Shown here: one piece after another, positions 10,798 to 19,900 of the stretch
Layout of the letters: the number at the start of each line of letters is the position of its first letter
Position numbering within the stretch: the stretch's first letter is position 1
Assembly: GCF_000756715.1 (NCBI RefSeq)
Contig: NZ_CCSE01000001.1
Coordinates: forward strand, 1,116,001-1,180,000
Length of the DNA stretch: 64,000 bases
Reading direction: 5' to 3'
Source of the DNA: Jeotgalicoccus saudimassiliensis
GTDB taxonomy: Bacteria > Bacillota > Bacilli > Staphylococcales > Salinicoccaceae
The notes under the pieces: model-generated
The model's input: only the letters and a program-made list of their open reading frames with translations
The model's database searches: none
Told to the model about the DNA's origin: nothing
Program-made: the position numbers and the translations under genes

Positions 10798-11433
10798 ATG
10801 CTAGTAGAAAGAATTATGACTTCTCCCGTGGAAACACTCCACGTCAACGATACGATTCATGAAGCGATGAACATGATGAGCCGCCTGTCCATCCGTCACA
10901 TCCCGATCGTGGATGACGAGAATAATCTGGCAGGTATTATTTCCGATAAGGACGTGAACCTGGCGCTGCCGTCCATCGCAAACGGCGATACTGATCTGTC
11001 GCTCGACCTTGAACTCGGCAAAATTATGCGTCAGCAGGTGACGACGTGCCATCCGCTCGACTTTGTAGAAGAAATTGCGAAAGATTTTTATCATTTTGCA
11101 ATCGGGGCAATTCCCGTAATGCGCGGCAAAAAAATAGTCGGTATTGTCACGCAGAAAGATATGCTGAATACGTTCCTTGAACTGACGGGAATTAAAGAGC
11201 CCGGCTCAATTATAGAAATCGATATAAAAGACCGCATGGGTGTTATTTATGATATCGGCAAAGTATTTAAAAATTTAAATATTAAAATTGTCAGCATTTC
11301 AATTTATCCGAATGCCGTTAAAAAAGATCATAAAATCATCGTGCTGCGCATCGATGCAATGAATCCGTTAATTGCTATAGAAAAATTAAAGGAATCCGGA
11401 TTTAACGTGCTGGATCCGAGCGAGATGTCATAA
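10798..11433 (+). CDS. acuB: CBS-ACT domain protein AcuB
   Basis: 211 aa. Two CBS motifs occupy about residues 1-135 (IMTSPVETLHVNDTIHEAM, IRHIPIVDDENNLAGIISDKD, FAIGAIPVMRGKKIVGIVTQKD). A C-terminal ACT-like domain starts at IIEIDIKDRMGVIYDIGKVF. CBS pairs usually bind adenine nucleotides, so an energy-sensing role in acetate or acetoin use is likely, but the B. subtilis protein has no settled function. ATG 10798 follows GAGGGG. The stop overlaps the acuC start (TAATG), indicating translational coupling. Confidence 0.92.
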   Translation: MLVERIMTSPVETLHVNDTIHEAMNMMSRLSIRHIPIVDDENNLAGIISDKDVNLALPSIANGDTDLSLDLELGKIMRQQVTTCHPLDFVEEIAKDFYHFAIGAIPVMRGKKIVGIVTQKDMLNTFLELTGIKEPGSIIEIDIKDRMGVIYDIGKVFKNLNIKIVSISIYPNAVKKDHKIIVLRIDAMNPLIAIEKLKESGFNVLDPSEMS

Positions 11434-12578
11434 TGAAACCCCTGTATGTTTACAATGATGAACTGCTTAAATACCGGTTTAATGATACTCATCCTTTTAA
11501 TCAGATGCGCTTGAAGCTGACGACGGATTTATTAACGGATGCCGGATTTTTAAATGATGAGGATGTTATTAAACCGCGTATGGCTACTGACGAAGAACTC
11601 GCGCTCGTACATACTGCCGATTACATTGAAGCTGTACGTGCTGCAGGTCACGGGAAGCTGTCCCCGGAAGAACTCGCAAAATACGGACTGGATTCTGAAG
11701 ATACACCGAGCTTTGAAAATATGCATGAGAAATGTGCCGCACTCGTCGGTGCAACACTGACAGCTGTTGATCTCGTTATGACCGGACAGACAGATAAGGC
11801 GCTGAGTCTTGCCGGCGGACTTCATCACGGTTTCAGCGGAAAAGCGAGCGGATTTTGTGTGTACAACGATACAGCAATCGCCTGCGAGTACATTGCTAAG
11901 AAATACGGCAAAAAGGTACTGTATATCGATACTGATGCCCATCACGGAGACGGCGTGCAGTGGACATTTTATAACCGGAAAGATGTCATCACCTACTCCA
12001 TTCATGAAACCGGACGCTATCTGTTTCCGGGAACAGGCAGTGCGACAGAACGCGGGACTGAGGAAGGCTTCGGCTACACCGTGAATCTGCCGATTGACGC
12101 ATTTACAGAAGACGCATCATTTCTCGAAGTATTTAAAGAAAGTCTCGAGCGTGTTGTGCAGACTTACGAACCGGATGTTATTTTGAGTCAGAACGGTGTG
12201 GACGCCCACTTCCGGGATCCTATGACCCATCTGTCGCTGACATCAAAATCATATGAGGAAATCCCCCGCTTTGTCCGAGATATGGCGGATAAGTACACCG
12301 GAGGCAAATGGATTGCGGTCGGCGGCGGAGGATATAACATATGGCAGGTCGTACCTCGCATGTGGAGTCAGATCTGGCTTGCGATGAAAAATATCGATGT
12401 ACCTTCAGGCAGGCTGCCCGAGGTGTTTATCGAGAAATATGAAACGAAATGTGAAGTGGACTTCCCCGTACTGTGGGAAGATACACTTGAAGACTTTACC
12501 GATATACCGAGAAGAGTCGAAATTTCTGAGAAAAATAAAACAACACTCGACCGGGTACTGATGTATCTGGAGCAGTAA
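11433..12578 (+). CDS. acuC: Histone-deacetylase-family protein AcuC (AcsA deacetylase)
   Basis: Class I HDAC-fold metal-dependent deacetylase, 381 aa. The zinc-site pattern is intact: GGLHHGFSGKASGFCVYND, DTDAHHGDGVQ and a late VGGGGYN loop. In B. subtilis AcuC removes the acetyl group placed by AcuA on AcsA, and the same role is expected here from the operon. Start ATG overlaps the acuB stop by one base. Ends in a terminator at 12594-12626, beyond which lies a 41-bp hairpin array. Confidence 0.95.
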   Translation: MKPLYVYNDELLKYRFNDTHPFNQMRLKLTTDLLTDAGFLNDEDVIKPRMATDEELALVHTADYIEAVRAAGHGKLSPEELAKYGLDSEDTPSFENMHEKCAALVGATLTAVDLVMTGQTDKALSLAGGLHHGFSGKASGFCVYNDTAIACEYIAKKYGKKVLYIDTDAHHGDGVQWTFYNRKDVITYSIHETGRYLFPGTGSATERGTEEGFGYTVNLPIDAFTEDASFLEVFKESLERVVQTYEPDVILSQNGVDAHFRDPMTHLSLTSKSYEEIPRFVRDMADKYTGGKWIAVGGGGYNIWQVVPRMWSQIWLAMKNIDVPSGRLPEVFIEKYETKCEVDFPVLWEDTLEDFTDIPRRVEISEKNKTTLDRVLMYLEQ

Positions 12579-12593
12579 GAGCGGATAAATTTT

Positions 12594-12626
12594 AAGCTGT
12601 GCGGACTTTGTCTGTGCAGCTTTTTT
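12594..12626 (+). terminator. Terminator of acuABC
   Basis: AAGCTG pairs with CAGCTT, followed by a six-base T-run, 15 bp after the acuC stop. Confidence 0.75.
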
Positions 12627-12646
12627 GAATGCGTTTTGATGGCGGG

Positions 12647-13194
12647 TTTGGCGTTCTATGAAGTCGTCTCATAGAGCTTCTAAACCGTTCGGATTCCTAT
12701 GAACGCATCTCATAGAGCTTCCAAACCTCCAGGATTCCTATGAACGCTTCTCATAGAGCTTCCAAACCCCCAGGATTCCTATGAACGCTTCTCATAGAAC
12801 TTCCAAACCTCCAGGATTCCTATGAGCTCTTCTCATAGAGCTTCCAAACCTCCAGGATTCCTATGAGCTCTTCTCATAGAGCTTCCAAACCCCCAGGATT
12901 CCTATGAGCTCTTCTCATAGAACTTCCAAACCCCCAGGATTCCTATGAGCTCTTCTCATAGAACTTCCAAACCCCCAGGATTCCTTTGAGCTCCTCTCAT
13001 AGAACTTCTAACCCCTCAGGATTCCTATGAACACCCCTCATAGAACTTCTAGAGCGTTCGGATTTCTATGAATGCTTCTCATAGAACTTCTAACCCCCAA
13101 AAATCCCTATGAACCCTTCTCATAGAGCTTCCAAACCCCCAGGATTCCTATGAACGCCCCTCATAGAACACCAACGCAACCAACTCAACCAACG
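12647..13194. repeat. Array of 13 hairpins at an exact 41-bp period (array B)
   Basis: The heptamer CTCATAG (CTCATAGA/G) recurs at 12668, 12709, 12750, 12791, 12832, 12873 and so on to 13160: thirteen copies with twelve exact 41-bp steps and no indel. Each unit holds a small hairpin, CTATGAG...CTCATAG or CTATGA...TCATAG, with a 5-7 nt loop, and a linker of AGCTTCCAAACC-, CCCAGGATTC-type sequence. The ends are inverted relative to each other: TTTGGCGTTCTATGA (12647-12661) against TCATAGAACACCAA (13161-13174). The right end runs into a CCAAC-rich tract. It lies between the acuC and ccpA terminators, so it is probably little transcribed. No long reading frame is supported. Confidence 0.95.
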
Positions 13195-13233
13195 CAACCC
13201 CAACACCCCCAAAATACACCCGCTCCGAAAAAC

Positions 13234-13274
13234 AAAAAATAAAAACCGGGCCACCCTCTTCAGGCAGCCCGGTT
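13234..13274 (-). terminator. Terminator of ccpA
   Basis: AACCGGGC (13244-13251) pairs with GCCCGGTT (13267-13274), with a T-rich tail on the minus strand. The hairpin reaches to about 13 bp from the ccpA stop. Confidence 0.88.
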
Positions 13275-13287
13275 CTCAAATAATATA

Positions 13288-14277
13288 TTATCTTGTTGTT
13301 GTACGGTAGTCGATGCTGTAAGGGAGTTCCACTGATGTGGAGTCCACTGATTCTTCGTTCATCAGTTTAGTCAGAAGTCTCATTCCTACTGCACCAAGGT
13401 CATATAATGGGACAGCAATGCTTGAAATCTTAGGTCTAACCATCGTCACGAGTCTTGTGTTTGAACAGCTGACAATCTGCAGGCGCTGCGGCATTGCCAC
13501 ACCGTGATCGTGTCCGCCATGCAGAATTCCAATTGCTGTTTCATCACTGATTACGATAACAGCGTCGCGCTCAGTTTCAAGCAGTTTGCCGAAGATTTCC
13601 TTACCTTTATCGTAGTCCTCAGCGTCTTCTGTCAATAAGTAGTCGTCACCGTTTAACCCTGCATCACTGTATGCCTCTTTCATTCCTTCAATCATACGTG
13701 ATTCCTGGTAACGTGAATATCCTGCTGTAACGAAGCAGATGTTTTTAGTATCATCAGCAATCAGTTTTGCAGCGACTTCTTTCGCCGCTTCATAATAATT
13801 GATGTTGACACTTGGAATGTCGTTGGCTTCTTCTCCTGAACCGCAAATCACTACAGGTACTTTTGAAGTTTCAATGTCCTGCAGCACGTCGCTGCTCAGT
13901 TTTCCGCCAAGGAAAATAATGCCGTCCACCTGTTTGCTGACAAGGTTTAAAAAAGCATTGCGTTCTTTTTTCGGATCCTGGTCCGTATTTGTAATGATAA
14001 TCTGGTAATTATACATTTCTGCGATGTCTTCCAGTCCACGCGCCAACGCTGAATAGTAAAGGTCTGAAATGTCCGGAATGATTACGCCGACTGTTGTCGT
14101 TTTTTTGCTTGCAAGTCCTCTTGCCACCGCATTCGGGCGATAGTTTAATCTATCTATAACATCTTTAACTTTCTTTCTTGTTTCAGGTTTGACGTTTGGA
14201 TTACCATTTAAGACTCTAGAAACTGTTGCCATTGAGACTTTTGCTTCTCTAGCCACATCGTATATAGTAACTGTCAT
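13288..14277 (-). CDS. ccpA: Catabolite control protein A
   Basis: LacI/GalR-family regulator, 329 aa. The N-terminal helix-turn-helix covers residues 3-25 (TIYDVAREAKVSMATVSRVL) and the hinge helix includes NAVARGLASKKT. The effector core ends in SIDYRTTTR. CcpA binds cre sites together with HPr-Ser46-P and represses or activates carbon genes. ATG 14277 follows CGGAGGGA. The gene lies next to acuABC as in Bacillus, but the DAHP synthase gene often found beside it in relatives is absent here. A cre-like box in its own promoter suggests autoregulation. Confidence 0.97.
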   Translation of the reverse strand: MTVTIYDVAREAKVSMATVSRVLNGNPNVKPETRKKVKDVIDRLNYRPNAVARGLASKKTTTVGVIIPDISDLYYSALARGLEDIAEMYNYQIIITNTDQDPKKERNAFLNLVSKQVDGIIFLGGKLSSDVLQDIETSKVPVVICGSGEEANDIPSVNINYYEAAKEVAAKLIADDTKNICFVTAGYSRYQESRMIEGMKEAYSDAGLNGDDYLLTEDAEDYDKGKEIFGKLLETERDAVIVISDETAIGILHGGHDHGVAMPQRLQIVSCSNTRLVTMVRPKISSIAVPLYDLGAVGMRLLTKLMNEESVDSTSVELPYSIDYRTTTR

Positions 14278-14304
14278 ATTATCCCTCCGAGTCTAATGTG
14301 AAAA

Positions 14305-14318
14305 TGTAAACGTTTTAA
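14305..14318 (-). promoter_or_regulatory. cre-like box upstream of ccpA
   Basis: TGTAAACGTTTTAA matches the cre consensus except in the penultimate base. It sits 28 bp upstream of the ccpA start codon, inside the probable leader or promoter, consistent with autoregulation. Confidence 0.6.
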
Positions 14319-14377
14319 TCTATAATACCAAATTCTCGGCCTGAATGGTACTGTATATGTAACAATTTTATAACAAA

Positions 14378-14407
14378 AAAATTCAGTCACGCAATGTGAC
14401 TGAATTA
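14378..14407 (-). terminator. Terminator after ytxH
   Basis: AATTCAGTCAC pairs with GTGACTGAATT; on the minus strand a T-run follows. It overlaps the ytxH stop and insulates the ccpA promoter. Confidence 0.85.
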
Positions 14408-14848
14408 TTTAGGCTCTTTCTGGCTTTTTTCAGCGTATTTAGACATATCGACTACATTTGGACGCTGCAGATTACTGTCTGCCGCTTCTTCCCTGATAGC
14501 CTGCTGCTGAACCTGAACTTCAGAAGCATCGAGTTTTTTAACTCTCGACTTCTCATCCATTTCAGCTTTCTTGTCCTTAACAGCCTGTTTGACTTCGCTG
14601 ACCTTTTCATCGAGCTTTTCAGTGAATGAAGGTCCGTCGTTCTGTTCATTCACAACAGAATCCTGGATTTTTTTAATATCATCTCTTAAAGCATCGCCTG
14701 ATTTAGGAGCGATAAACAGACCGCCTACAACACCGACGAATAGGCCGAGAGCGAGGCCGATCGTGAAGTCACGGCCGGTAGATGTTTCGATTTGAGCATC
14801 GTAGCTCTCAACGCCTTTGACATGTCTGTCTCTATTATACGTTTCCAT
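14405..14848 (-). CDS. ytxH: YtxH-domain protein
   Basis: 147 aa. A hydrophobic segment at about residues 29-47 (FTIGLALGLFVGVVGGLFIAP) is followed by the YtxH-typical PKSGDALRDDI, then a charged, probably coiled-coil tail. Function is unknown; the B. subtilis relative is a general-stress or sporulation-onset gene. ATG 14848 follows GGAGGTTAAATC. The DUF948 gene lies 35 bp upstream on the same strand, so the two are probably co-transcribed, as ytxG-ytxH are in Bacillus. Confidence 0.85.
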   Translation of the reverse strand: METYNRDRHVKGVESYDAQIETSTGRDFTIGLALGLFVGVVGGLFIAPKSGDALRDDIKKIQDSVVNEQNDGPSFTEKLDEKVSEVKQAVKDKKAEMDEKSRVKKLDASEVQVQQQAIREEAADSNLQRPNVVDMSKYAEKSQKEPK

Positions 14849-14883
14849 GATTTAACCTCCAACACGGGATCAATCACTGAGAC

Positions 14884-15357
14884 TTATAAATTCTCTGACT
14901 GTCCGTCCACATTCACTTTAGTATAAGCTCTGTTGCGCTGCTGCTGTCTGATCTGCCATTTGTCTGCAATTTCCATTGCAACATTTGACCACTGTACTAC
15001 CTGTGAAATTTTCTCTTCATTTTGAGAAATGTTATGTGTAATTGAATTCGTTACACGGTCGACCGAGTCGTTTAAGTTAGTTACCGAGTAACCAACACCC
15101 TGTACTGCATCAACTACAGCATTAAGTTTTTCAGATTTACCTTGAATATCTTCAACTAAACGATTTGATTTGTGCAGAAGATCTGTTGACTCTCTTGTAA
15201 TCCCCTGAATCTGTCCATCCAGTCCATCTAATGTGCTGGCTACGTGGTCCAGGTTTTTCTTAACCGAGAACAGTACAACTGCAATTGCGATACATAATAC
15301 TAAAAATGCAATCGCGGCAATACCCGCGGCAATATATAATACTATTTGCCAATCCAT
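14884..15357 (-). CDS. ytxG: DUF948 protein (YtxG-like)
   Basis: 157 aa. One N-terminal membrane helix (residues 5-30) is followed by a long amphipathic helical region with the pattern HVASTLDGLDGQIQGITRES, typical of DUF948. That pattern resembles methyl-accepting-protein coiled coils. No enzymatic motif is seen and the biochemical role is unknown. ATG 15357 follows GGAGGCG. Upstream is murC in the same direction with a 95 bp gap that can hold a promoter. Confidence 0.85.
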   Translation of the reverse strand: MDWQIVLYIAAGIAAIAFLVLCIAIAVVLFSVKKNLDHVASTLDGLDGQIQGITRESTDLLHKSNRLVEDIQGKSEKLNAVVDAVQGVGYSVTNLNDSVDRVTNSITHNISQNEEKISQVVQWSNVAMEIADKWQIRQQQRNRAYTKVNVDGQSENL

Positions 15358-15452
15358 TCTAACGCCTCCAATATTTCTTTTCTGTATTCTTAATTATCAT
15401 AACCTAATTCACAATGATATAAACATTTAATTTATATAACTTTCCGTTATTT

Positions 15453-16754
15453 TTAAGAGAGCAGTTCAGTGAAACGTTTCTCATATTTCTGGATGTCTCC
15501 TGCGCCCATGAATATAATTACACCGTCTGCGTGTTTGTCGAGACGTTCAAGATCCGCCTCAGTCAGCAGTTCTGCACCGGGTATTAAATCGACCAGGTCC
15601 TTACTCGATAAACTGCCGCTCGCTTCACGTGCCGAACCGAATATATCTACGATATATGCCTTGTCGGACGTCGACAGCACATCTGCGAACTCCTGCAGGA
15701 ATTTCTCCGTACGGGAAAATGTATGCGGCTGGAACACCGAAATAATTTCACGGTCAGGATATTTTTTACGTGCTGTTTCAAGCGTTGCATCGATTTCTTT
15801 CGGGTGATGTGCGTAGTCATCTACGATGACCATGTTATGCAGTTTCGTTTCAGAGAAACGGCGTTTTACACCTTTATAGTTAAAGAACGATTCCTTGATC
15901 AGTGTAATATCCAGTTTTTCTAAGTAACACACTCCGATAACAGCAAGCGAGTTTAATACGAGGTGGTCCCCGTACATCGGAATTCTGAATGTATCAAAGT
16001 GCTCGCCTTTTATCGTCACGTCAAATACAGTGCCGTTTTCTGTCACCTTAATATTTTTTGCGACGATATCATCGTCACTGTCAATACCGTAAGTGAGCAT
16101 CGATGACACTTCATTTTTAATTTCCCCGATATGAGGATCGTTACCGTAGGCAATAATACATTTCTTCACCTGTGAAGCCATTTCCTTAAATGCATCCACT
16201 ACATCTGAAATATCATTAAAGTAGTCAGGGTGATCAAAGTCAATATTTGTAATGATTGCATAGTCGGGATAGTAGCTCAGAAAATGACGTTTGTATTCAC
16301 ATGATTCAAACGTAAAATATTTACTTTCCGGCAGACCGAATCCTGTACCGTCACCGATCAGGTATGTCGTCTCCACATCACCGTTCATTACGTGCGACAA
16401 CAGTCCCGTCGTCGACGTTTTACCGTGTGAACCGGTAACGGCAATTGAAATATACTCGCTCATAAAGTCGGCTAAAAATACATGATAGCGGATGACTTCA
16501 TAACCCATCTCTGTTGCTTTTTTAATTTCCGGGTGATCATCTTTAAATGCGTTCCCGGCAATATAAGTCATGCCTTCAACGATATTGTCTTCTGTAAAAG
16601 GCAGTATCTTTATCCCTTTATTACGCAGCGGACCTTCTGTAAATACTTCGTTTTCAATATCAGAGCCCTGCACTTCATGACCTATGTCATGGAGCACCTG
16701 AGCAAGAGCGCTCATTCCCGCACCCTTAATTCCGATAAAATGATATTTCTTCAC
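15453..16754 (-). CDS. murC: UDP-N-acetylmuramate-L-alanine ligase
   Basis: Adds L-alanine to UDP-MurNAc, the first amino acid of the peptidoglycan stem peptide; cytoplasmic and ATP-dependent. 433 aa. The N-terminal Rossmann motif [11 protein letters not shown], the Mur-ligase P-loop [10 protein letters not shown] near residue 108, and the C-terminal HPKEIDATL and FQPHTFSRT motifs are all present. ATG 16754 is immediately downstream of the FtsK-like gene stop (16770), so the two are likely one unit, the arrangement known for ytpS-murC in Bacillaceae and Staphylococcaceae. Confidence 0.96.
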   Translation of the reverse strand: MKKYHFIGIKGAGMSALAQVLHDIGHEVQGSDIENEVFTEGPLRNKGIKILPFTEDNIVEGMTYIAGNAFKDDHPEIKKATEMGYEVIRYHVFLADFMSEYISIAVTGSHGKTSTTGLLSHVMNGDVETTYLIGDGTGFGLPESKYFTFESCEYKRHFLSYYPDYAIITNIDFDHPDYFNDISDVVDAFKEMASQVKKCIIAYGNDPHIGEIKNEVSSMLTYGIDSDDDIVAKNIKVTENGTVFDVTIKGEHFDTFRIPMYGDHLVLNSLAVIGVCYLEKLDITLIKESFFNYKGVKRRFSETKLHNMVIVDDYAHHPKEIDATLETARKKYPDREIISVFQPHTFSRTEKFLQEFADVLSTSDKAYIVDIFGSAREASGSLSSKDLVDLIPGAELLTEADLERLDKHADGVIIFMGAGDIQKYEKRFTELLS

Positions 16755-16769
16755 GATTACACCAATCTT

Positions 16770-18458
16770 TCATCGATTATTATGTTTTATGTGATCAAAC
16801 ACACTTTGTTTAACTGTTTTGCTGACCGCGCCGATTGAAATACGGTTCGGTTTGTTCGACGTCGGAATGACAGCAAGTGCATCATTGCCCTGTGTCAGTT
16901 CATCAGTCCCGCTGACTGCATTGTTTCCTGCATCGTAAAATGCAATTTTCGTCTGCAGCAGCTGCAGAAGTTCATAACGGATTCCGTCATCGGCCTTCAT
17001 ATAATTCGCGATTACATGAATTCCAAGCGGTTTCCCCTGTTTTAATATTTGTATCAGGGCGCGTACTGCGTCCGGGTTTTTACTTTCAAGCAGTGCTGCA
17101 AGATCATCGATGATAATAACTAATGTCGCTTTTTTCGATTCGAATTTTACGCGGCTGTTGTAGCTCTGAATGTTTCTGACATGTGCACGTCTGAACGCCA
17201 CGCTGCGCTCGTTCAGCTCATGCAGAAACAGCTTCAGCGTTTCAGGATCAGCCGGCGAAAGTCTCGGTCCGAATGAATGCGGTACATCCAAATAGTCGTC
17301 GTACTTGTCGTCTTCTGCTGCGACAGCAATCTTCAGGTCGCTTGAATTATGGTTCATCAGGAGCGACAGAAGAATACTGTCCGTTACGTTAGTGTCGTAA
17401 TTCGGCTGATTGCCGTGAATTAAAATATGGCCTGCTTTTGACAGTTCGTAACTGAAGATTTTATCATCCACAGTTTTACCGACCGCAAACTTGTAGTCGC
17501 TCTTTCTCAGTTTCAGGCTGCTCGATTCAAACAGCGTGCGGAAAGTGATCGGACGCGCATTTTCAAGCGGCACTTCCAGTCCGATATTTGATGTCCCGAT
17601 AAGCGGACTCATAATGCGGAGTTCATCGAGATTCAGTTCTTCTTTTAATGCAGCATTAAGCCTCGGAATATTACTGACTCTGAACGCTCTGTTCAGTTTG
17701 ACTTCATAGCGGCCGATTATGCCGTTTGAAGTGTAGCTGATTACACGTCCTTCAACATTCAGGTTAATAAATGCAGCGTCAATTTTCTTCCAGAGGCCGT
17801 TATCCGGTTCTTTGTAATCCGCTGCCTGGGAACTGCCGAGCATACTGATTCCGGGCTGGGTAACATTCGGGCCGACGCGTCTGCCGGATGCCGCCTGCTG
17901 TTTTTCACGCAGTTTATCCTGCTTTGAACCCAGGACACTCAGTGTATCACGCTGTTTGTCCCGCGGTGCCGGTTTTTGCTTTTGTCGTACGGGTTCGCCG
18001 TTCGCTTTTTGAGCATCGCGTTTCTTTTTCAGCGCAGCGAGTTCAGCACGGCGCTGCTGTTCCTGCATTTTCTGTTTATCCTTGCGCTTTTCACGCTGCG
18101 TACGTTCCTGAACAATTTTATCCACAATGACAGAATTATAATTCTTAAATTTCTCAAGATAAATTTCACGCTCGTCGCGTTCGGTGCGTTCCGGTTTCTT
18201 CATACCGTAAATTGACGACGGCACCTGACGCGCTTTAGATATTGTCATTCTCGTCGGGCGCTTAACCGAAGGTTTTGATGCAGTATATTTCGTTTCACGC
18301 TGCGGGCGTCTGACATAAGCAGGCGGTGAATCCAGCGGAGTGACCGATTTTGTGCTTGTCTCATCACTGTCGATATCGAGAGGAAATTTAAATGCTTCTC
18401 TGCTCTGGTCTCTGTCGTGGCGTTCCTTATCAAATTCTCGTCTTCGTCTTCTTGTCAT
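16770..18458 (-). CDS. FtsK/SpoIIIE (SftA/YtpS)-like protein with degenerate Walker A and no C-terminal gamma domain
   Basis: 562 aa in the position of ytpS/sftA. The first ~210 residues are basic and low in complexity (Arg/Lys/Gln-rich, coiled-coil). From about residue 225 the FtsK motor fold is recognisable: IGTSNIGLEVPLENA, then a Walker B at 446-452 (VIIIDD) and HVIANYMK. The Walker A loop, normally GATGSGKS, reads HGNQPNYDT at 348-356, so the nucleotide-binding Lys and Ser are lost (Asp355, Thr356). The protein ends soon after the motor core, so the DNA-reading winged-helix gamma domain is absent. No N-terminal membrane segments are seen. It probably cannot hydrolyse ATP; a structural role at the septum or on DNA is inference. 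Confidence 0.85.
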   Translation of the reverse strand: MTRRRRREFDKERHDRDQSREAFKFPLDIDSDETSTKSVTPLDSPPAYVRRPQRETKYTASKPSVKRPTRMTISKARQVPSSIYGMKKPERTERDEREIYLEKFKNYNSVIVDKIVQERTQREKRKDKQKMQEQQRRAELAALKKKRDAQKANGEPVRQKQKPAPRDKQRDTLSVLGSKQDKLREKQQAASGRRVGPNVTQPGISMLGSSQAADYKEPDNGLWKKIDAAFINLNVEGRVISYTSNGIIGRYEVKLNRAFRVSNIPRLNAALKEELNLDELRIMSPLIGTSNIGLEVPLENARPITFRTLFESSSLKLRKSDYKFAVGKTVDDKIFSYELSKAGHILIHGNQPNYDTNVTDSILLSLLMNHNSSDLKIAVAAEDDKYDDYLDVPHSFGPRLSPADPETLKLFLHELNERSVAFRRAHVRNIQSYNSRVKFESKKATLVIIIDDLAALLESKNPDAVRALIQILKQGKPLGIHVIANYMKADDGIRYELLQLLQTKIAFYDAGNNAVSGTDELTQGNDALAVIPTSNKPNRISIGAVSKTVKQSVFDHIKHNNR

Positions 18459-18471
18459 TTAATCTCACCTT

Positions 18472-19056
18472 TTATCCGACCGGGAATGGTTCGCCGACAC
18501 TATAGCTGTCGTCTAAAACATAAATACCTTTTACCCCGTCATCTTTTAAGTTAAGCTCTTTTTTCGAACAAATCATACCGTTTGAATCCACTCCGCGCAG
18601 CTGTGACGGTTTAATATATAATCCTCCCGGCATTACGGCGCCGACACGTGCAACGACAACTTTCTGCTCGGCATCGACGTTCGGAGCACCGCAGACAATC
18701 TGCAGCACTTCTGTACCGACGTCAACTTTCGTCACATTTAATTTATCCGCATCTGGATGTGATTCTTTTTCAATTACCTTACCGACGATAAACTTCGGCG
18801 TCAGATCAAATTCAAGCGGCTCAATGCCGTTTTTCTGCAGCAGTTCATTGATACGCGGCACCATTGTTTCATAGTCGTTAATATCAGTGCCTTCAAGAGC
18901 AAGATTGCTGTCAGCATTAAAGATGTTCAGGCCGATTACTTCAGCACCGTCTTTAATCAGCGTAATGTCACCGTTATGCTCATATGATACTTCTTCTGTT
19001 TTTCTTAATGTTACCAGTAATACATCACCGATATTTTTGTTATATGTGAGTCTCAC
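18472..19056 (-). CDS. ytpR: tRNA-binding (EMAP/OB-fold) domain protein YtpR
   Basis: 194 aa from GTG 19056. An N-terminal DUF4479-type region ([17 protein letters not shown]) is followed by an OB-fold tRNA-binding domain, with [31 protein letters not shown] and [15 protein letters not shown], similar to the N-terminal domain of PheT. The start aligns with B. subtilis YtpR and lies one base after the ytpQ stop (TAATGTG), implying coupling; in-frame GTG codons at 19077 and 19065 are alternatives inside ytpQ. Function unproven; tRNA binding is a family property. Confidence 0.85.
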   Translation of the reverse strand: MRLTYNKNIGDVLLVTLRKTEEVSYEHNGDITLIKDGAEVIGLNIFNADSNLALEGTDINDYETMVPRINELLQKNGIEPLEFDLTPKFIVGKVIEKESHPDADKLNVTKVDVGTEVLQIVCGAPNVDAEQKVVVARVGAVMPGGLYIKPSQLRGVDSNGMICSKKELNLKDDGVKGIYVLDDSYSVGEPFPVG

Positions 19057-19057
19057 A

Positions 19058-19885
19058 TTATTCACTACTTTCTTCACTGTTTGATTTTTTGTTGTAATTT
19101 CTCTGCTTCCCTAAAATAAAAACAGGCTGCAGCTTCGTACCGTCGTATGAGAACGACAGTGATGTAATCGGCGTCAGGCCTTCTGTAAAGTACTGCATCA
19201 TCATCTGGGCCATAATGTCATAGCCCACGTTATTTTTACAGTCTGCGATAATCAGCACGTCCTGGTGCGGCAGACCGACGAGCATTTCACCTTCGGTTTT
19301 ACCGAGCATCTCATGCAGGAATGCGGTATTCAGAATACGCGATGAATCGTAACCATCGTTATGATTGATGAAGTAAAAGTCGTTTTCCTGAACCGTCTGT
19401 TTTTTAATTTCAACAGGCAGGTTCTTTAAATTGTTATCCGCAAGTACTTTCAAGTCTTCTTCCGACATGCCGAGTGATTCAAGCAGCGCCTCGTCTATCA
19501 GGCGGTAACTTTTATCGAAATCTACCGCGTAATATATGCGCGTTTCATTCGTATGCGGTGTAATGATAAACTTCTCCCCGCCTTTTGTTTCTTCCGGGAA
19601 ACTCGTTGCACGTACAACAGGATATATTGTCGCAGTTGCCGCATCGATATTTTCAGCGCCCATACGCGTTAATGATTCATCGATATAGTACACAAGTTCA
19701 TCTATAATTTTATCATCATTCTTCGCTTTATTCAGTGCTTTTGCCAAAGCAATTGTAATTCCCTGACCGTTGTCTTTGCGCTCTACACGAAGTTCTTCTT
19801 TTTCGCGGTCGAATTTATGTGACACGTCATCCCGTTTTTTGGTAATTCCTTCAATTACAAGATCACGCATTTTATATATATTCAT
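19058..19885 (-). CDS. ytpQ: DUF1444 family protein YtpQ
   Basis: 275 aa soluble protein; [20 protein letters not shown] and [18 protein letters not shown] are typical of DUF1444. No catalytic motif can be recognised. ATG 19885 follows AGGAGGTAAATC. It is coupled to ytpR downstream and lies 15 bp after the PTS IIC-like gene, so the four genes from ytoP to ytpR may be one transcript. Function unknown in all relatives I know. Confidence 0.85.
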   Translation of the reverse strand: MNIYKMRDLVIEGITKKRDDVSHKFDREKEELRVERKDNGQGITIALAKALNKAKNDDKIIDELVYYIDESLTRMGAENIDAATATIYPVVRATSFPEETKGGEKFIITPHTNETRIYYAVDFDKSYRLIDEALLESLGMSEEDLKVLADNNLKNLPVEIKKQTVQENDFYFINHNDGYDSSRILNTAFLHEMLGKTEGEMLVGLPHQDVLIIADCKNNVGYDIMAQMMMQYFTEGLTPITSLSFSYDGTKLQPVFILGKQRNYNKKSNSEESSE

Positions 19886-19900
19886 GATTTACCTCCTGTT

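Noticed and set aside
15468-15480. cre-like GAAACGTTTCTC inside the 3' end of murC
   Set aside because: Internal to coding sequence, far from a promoter, and explained by the codons of the conserved C-terminus.
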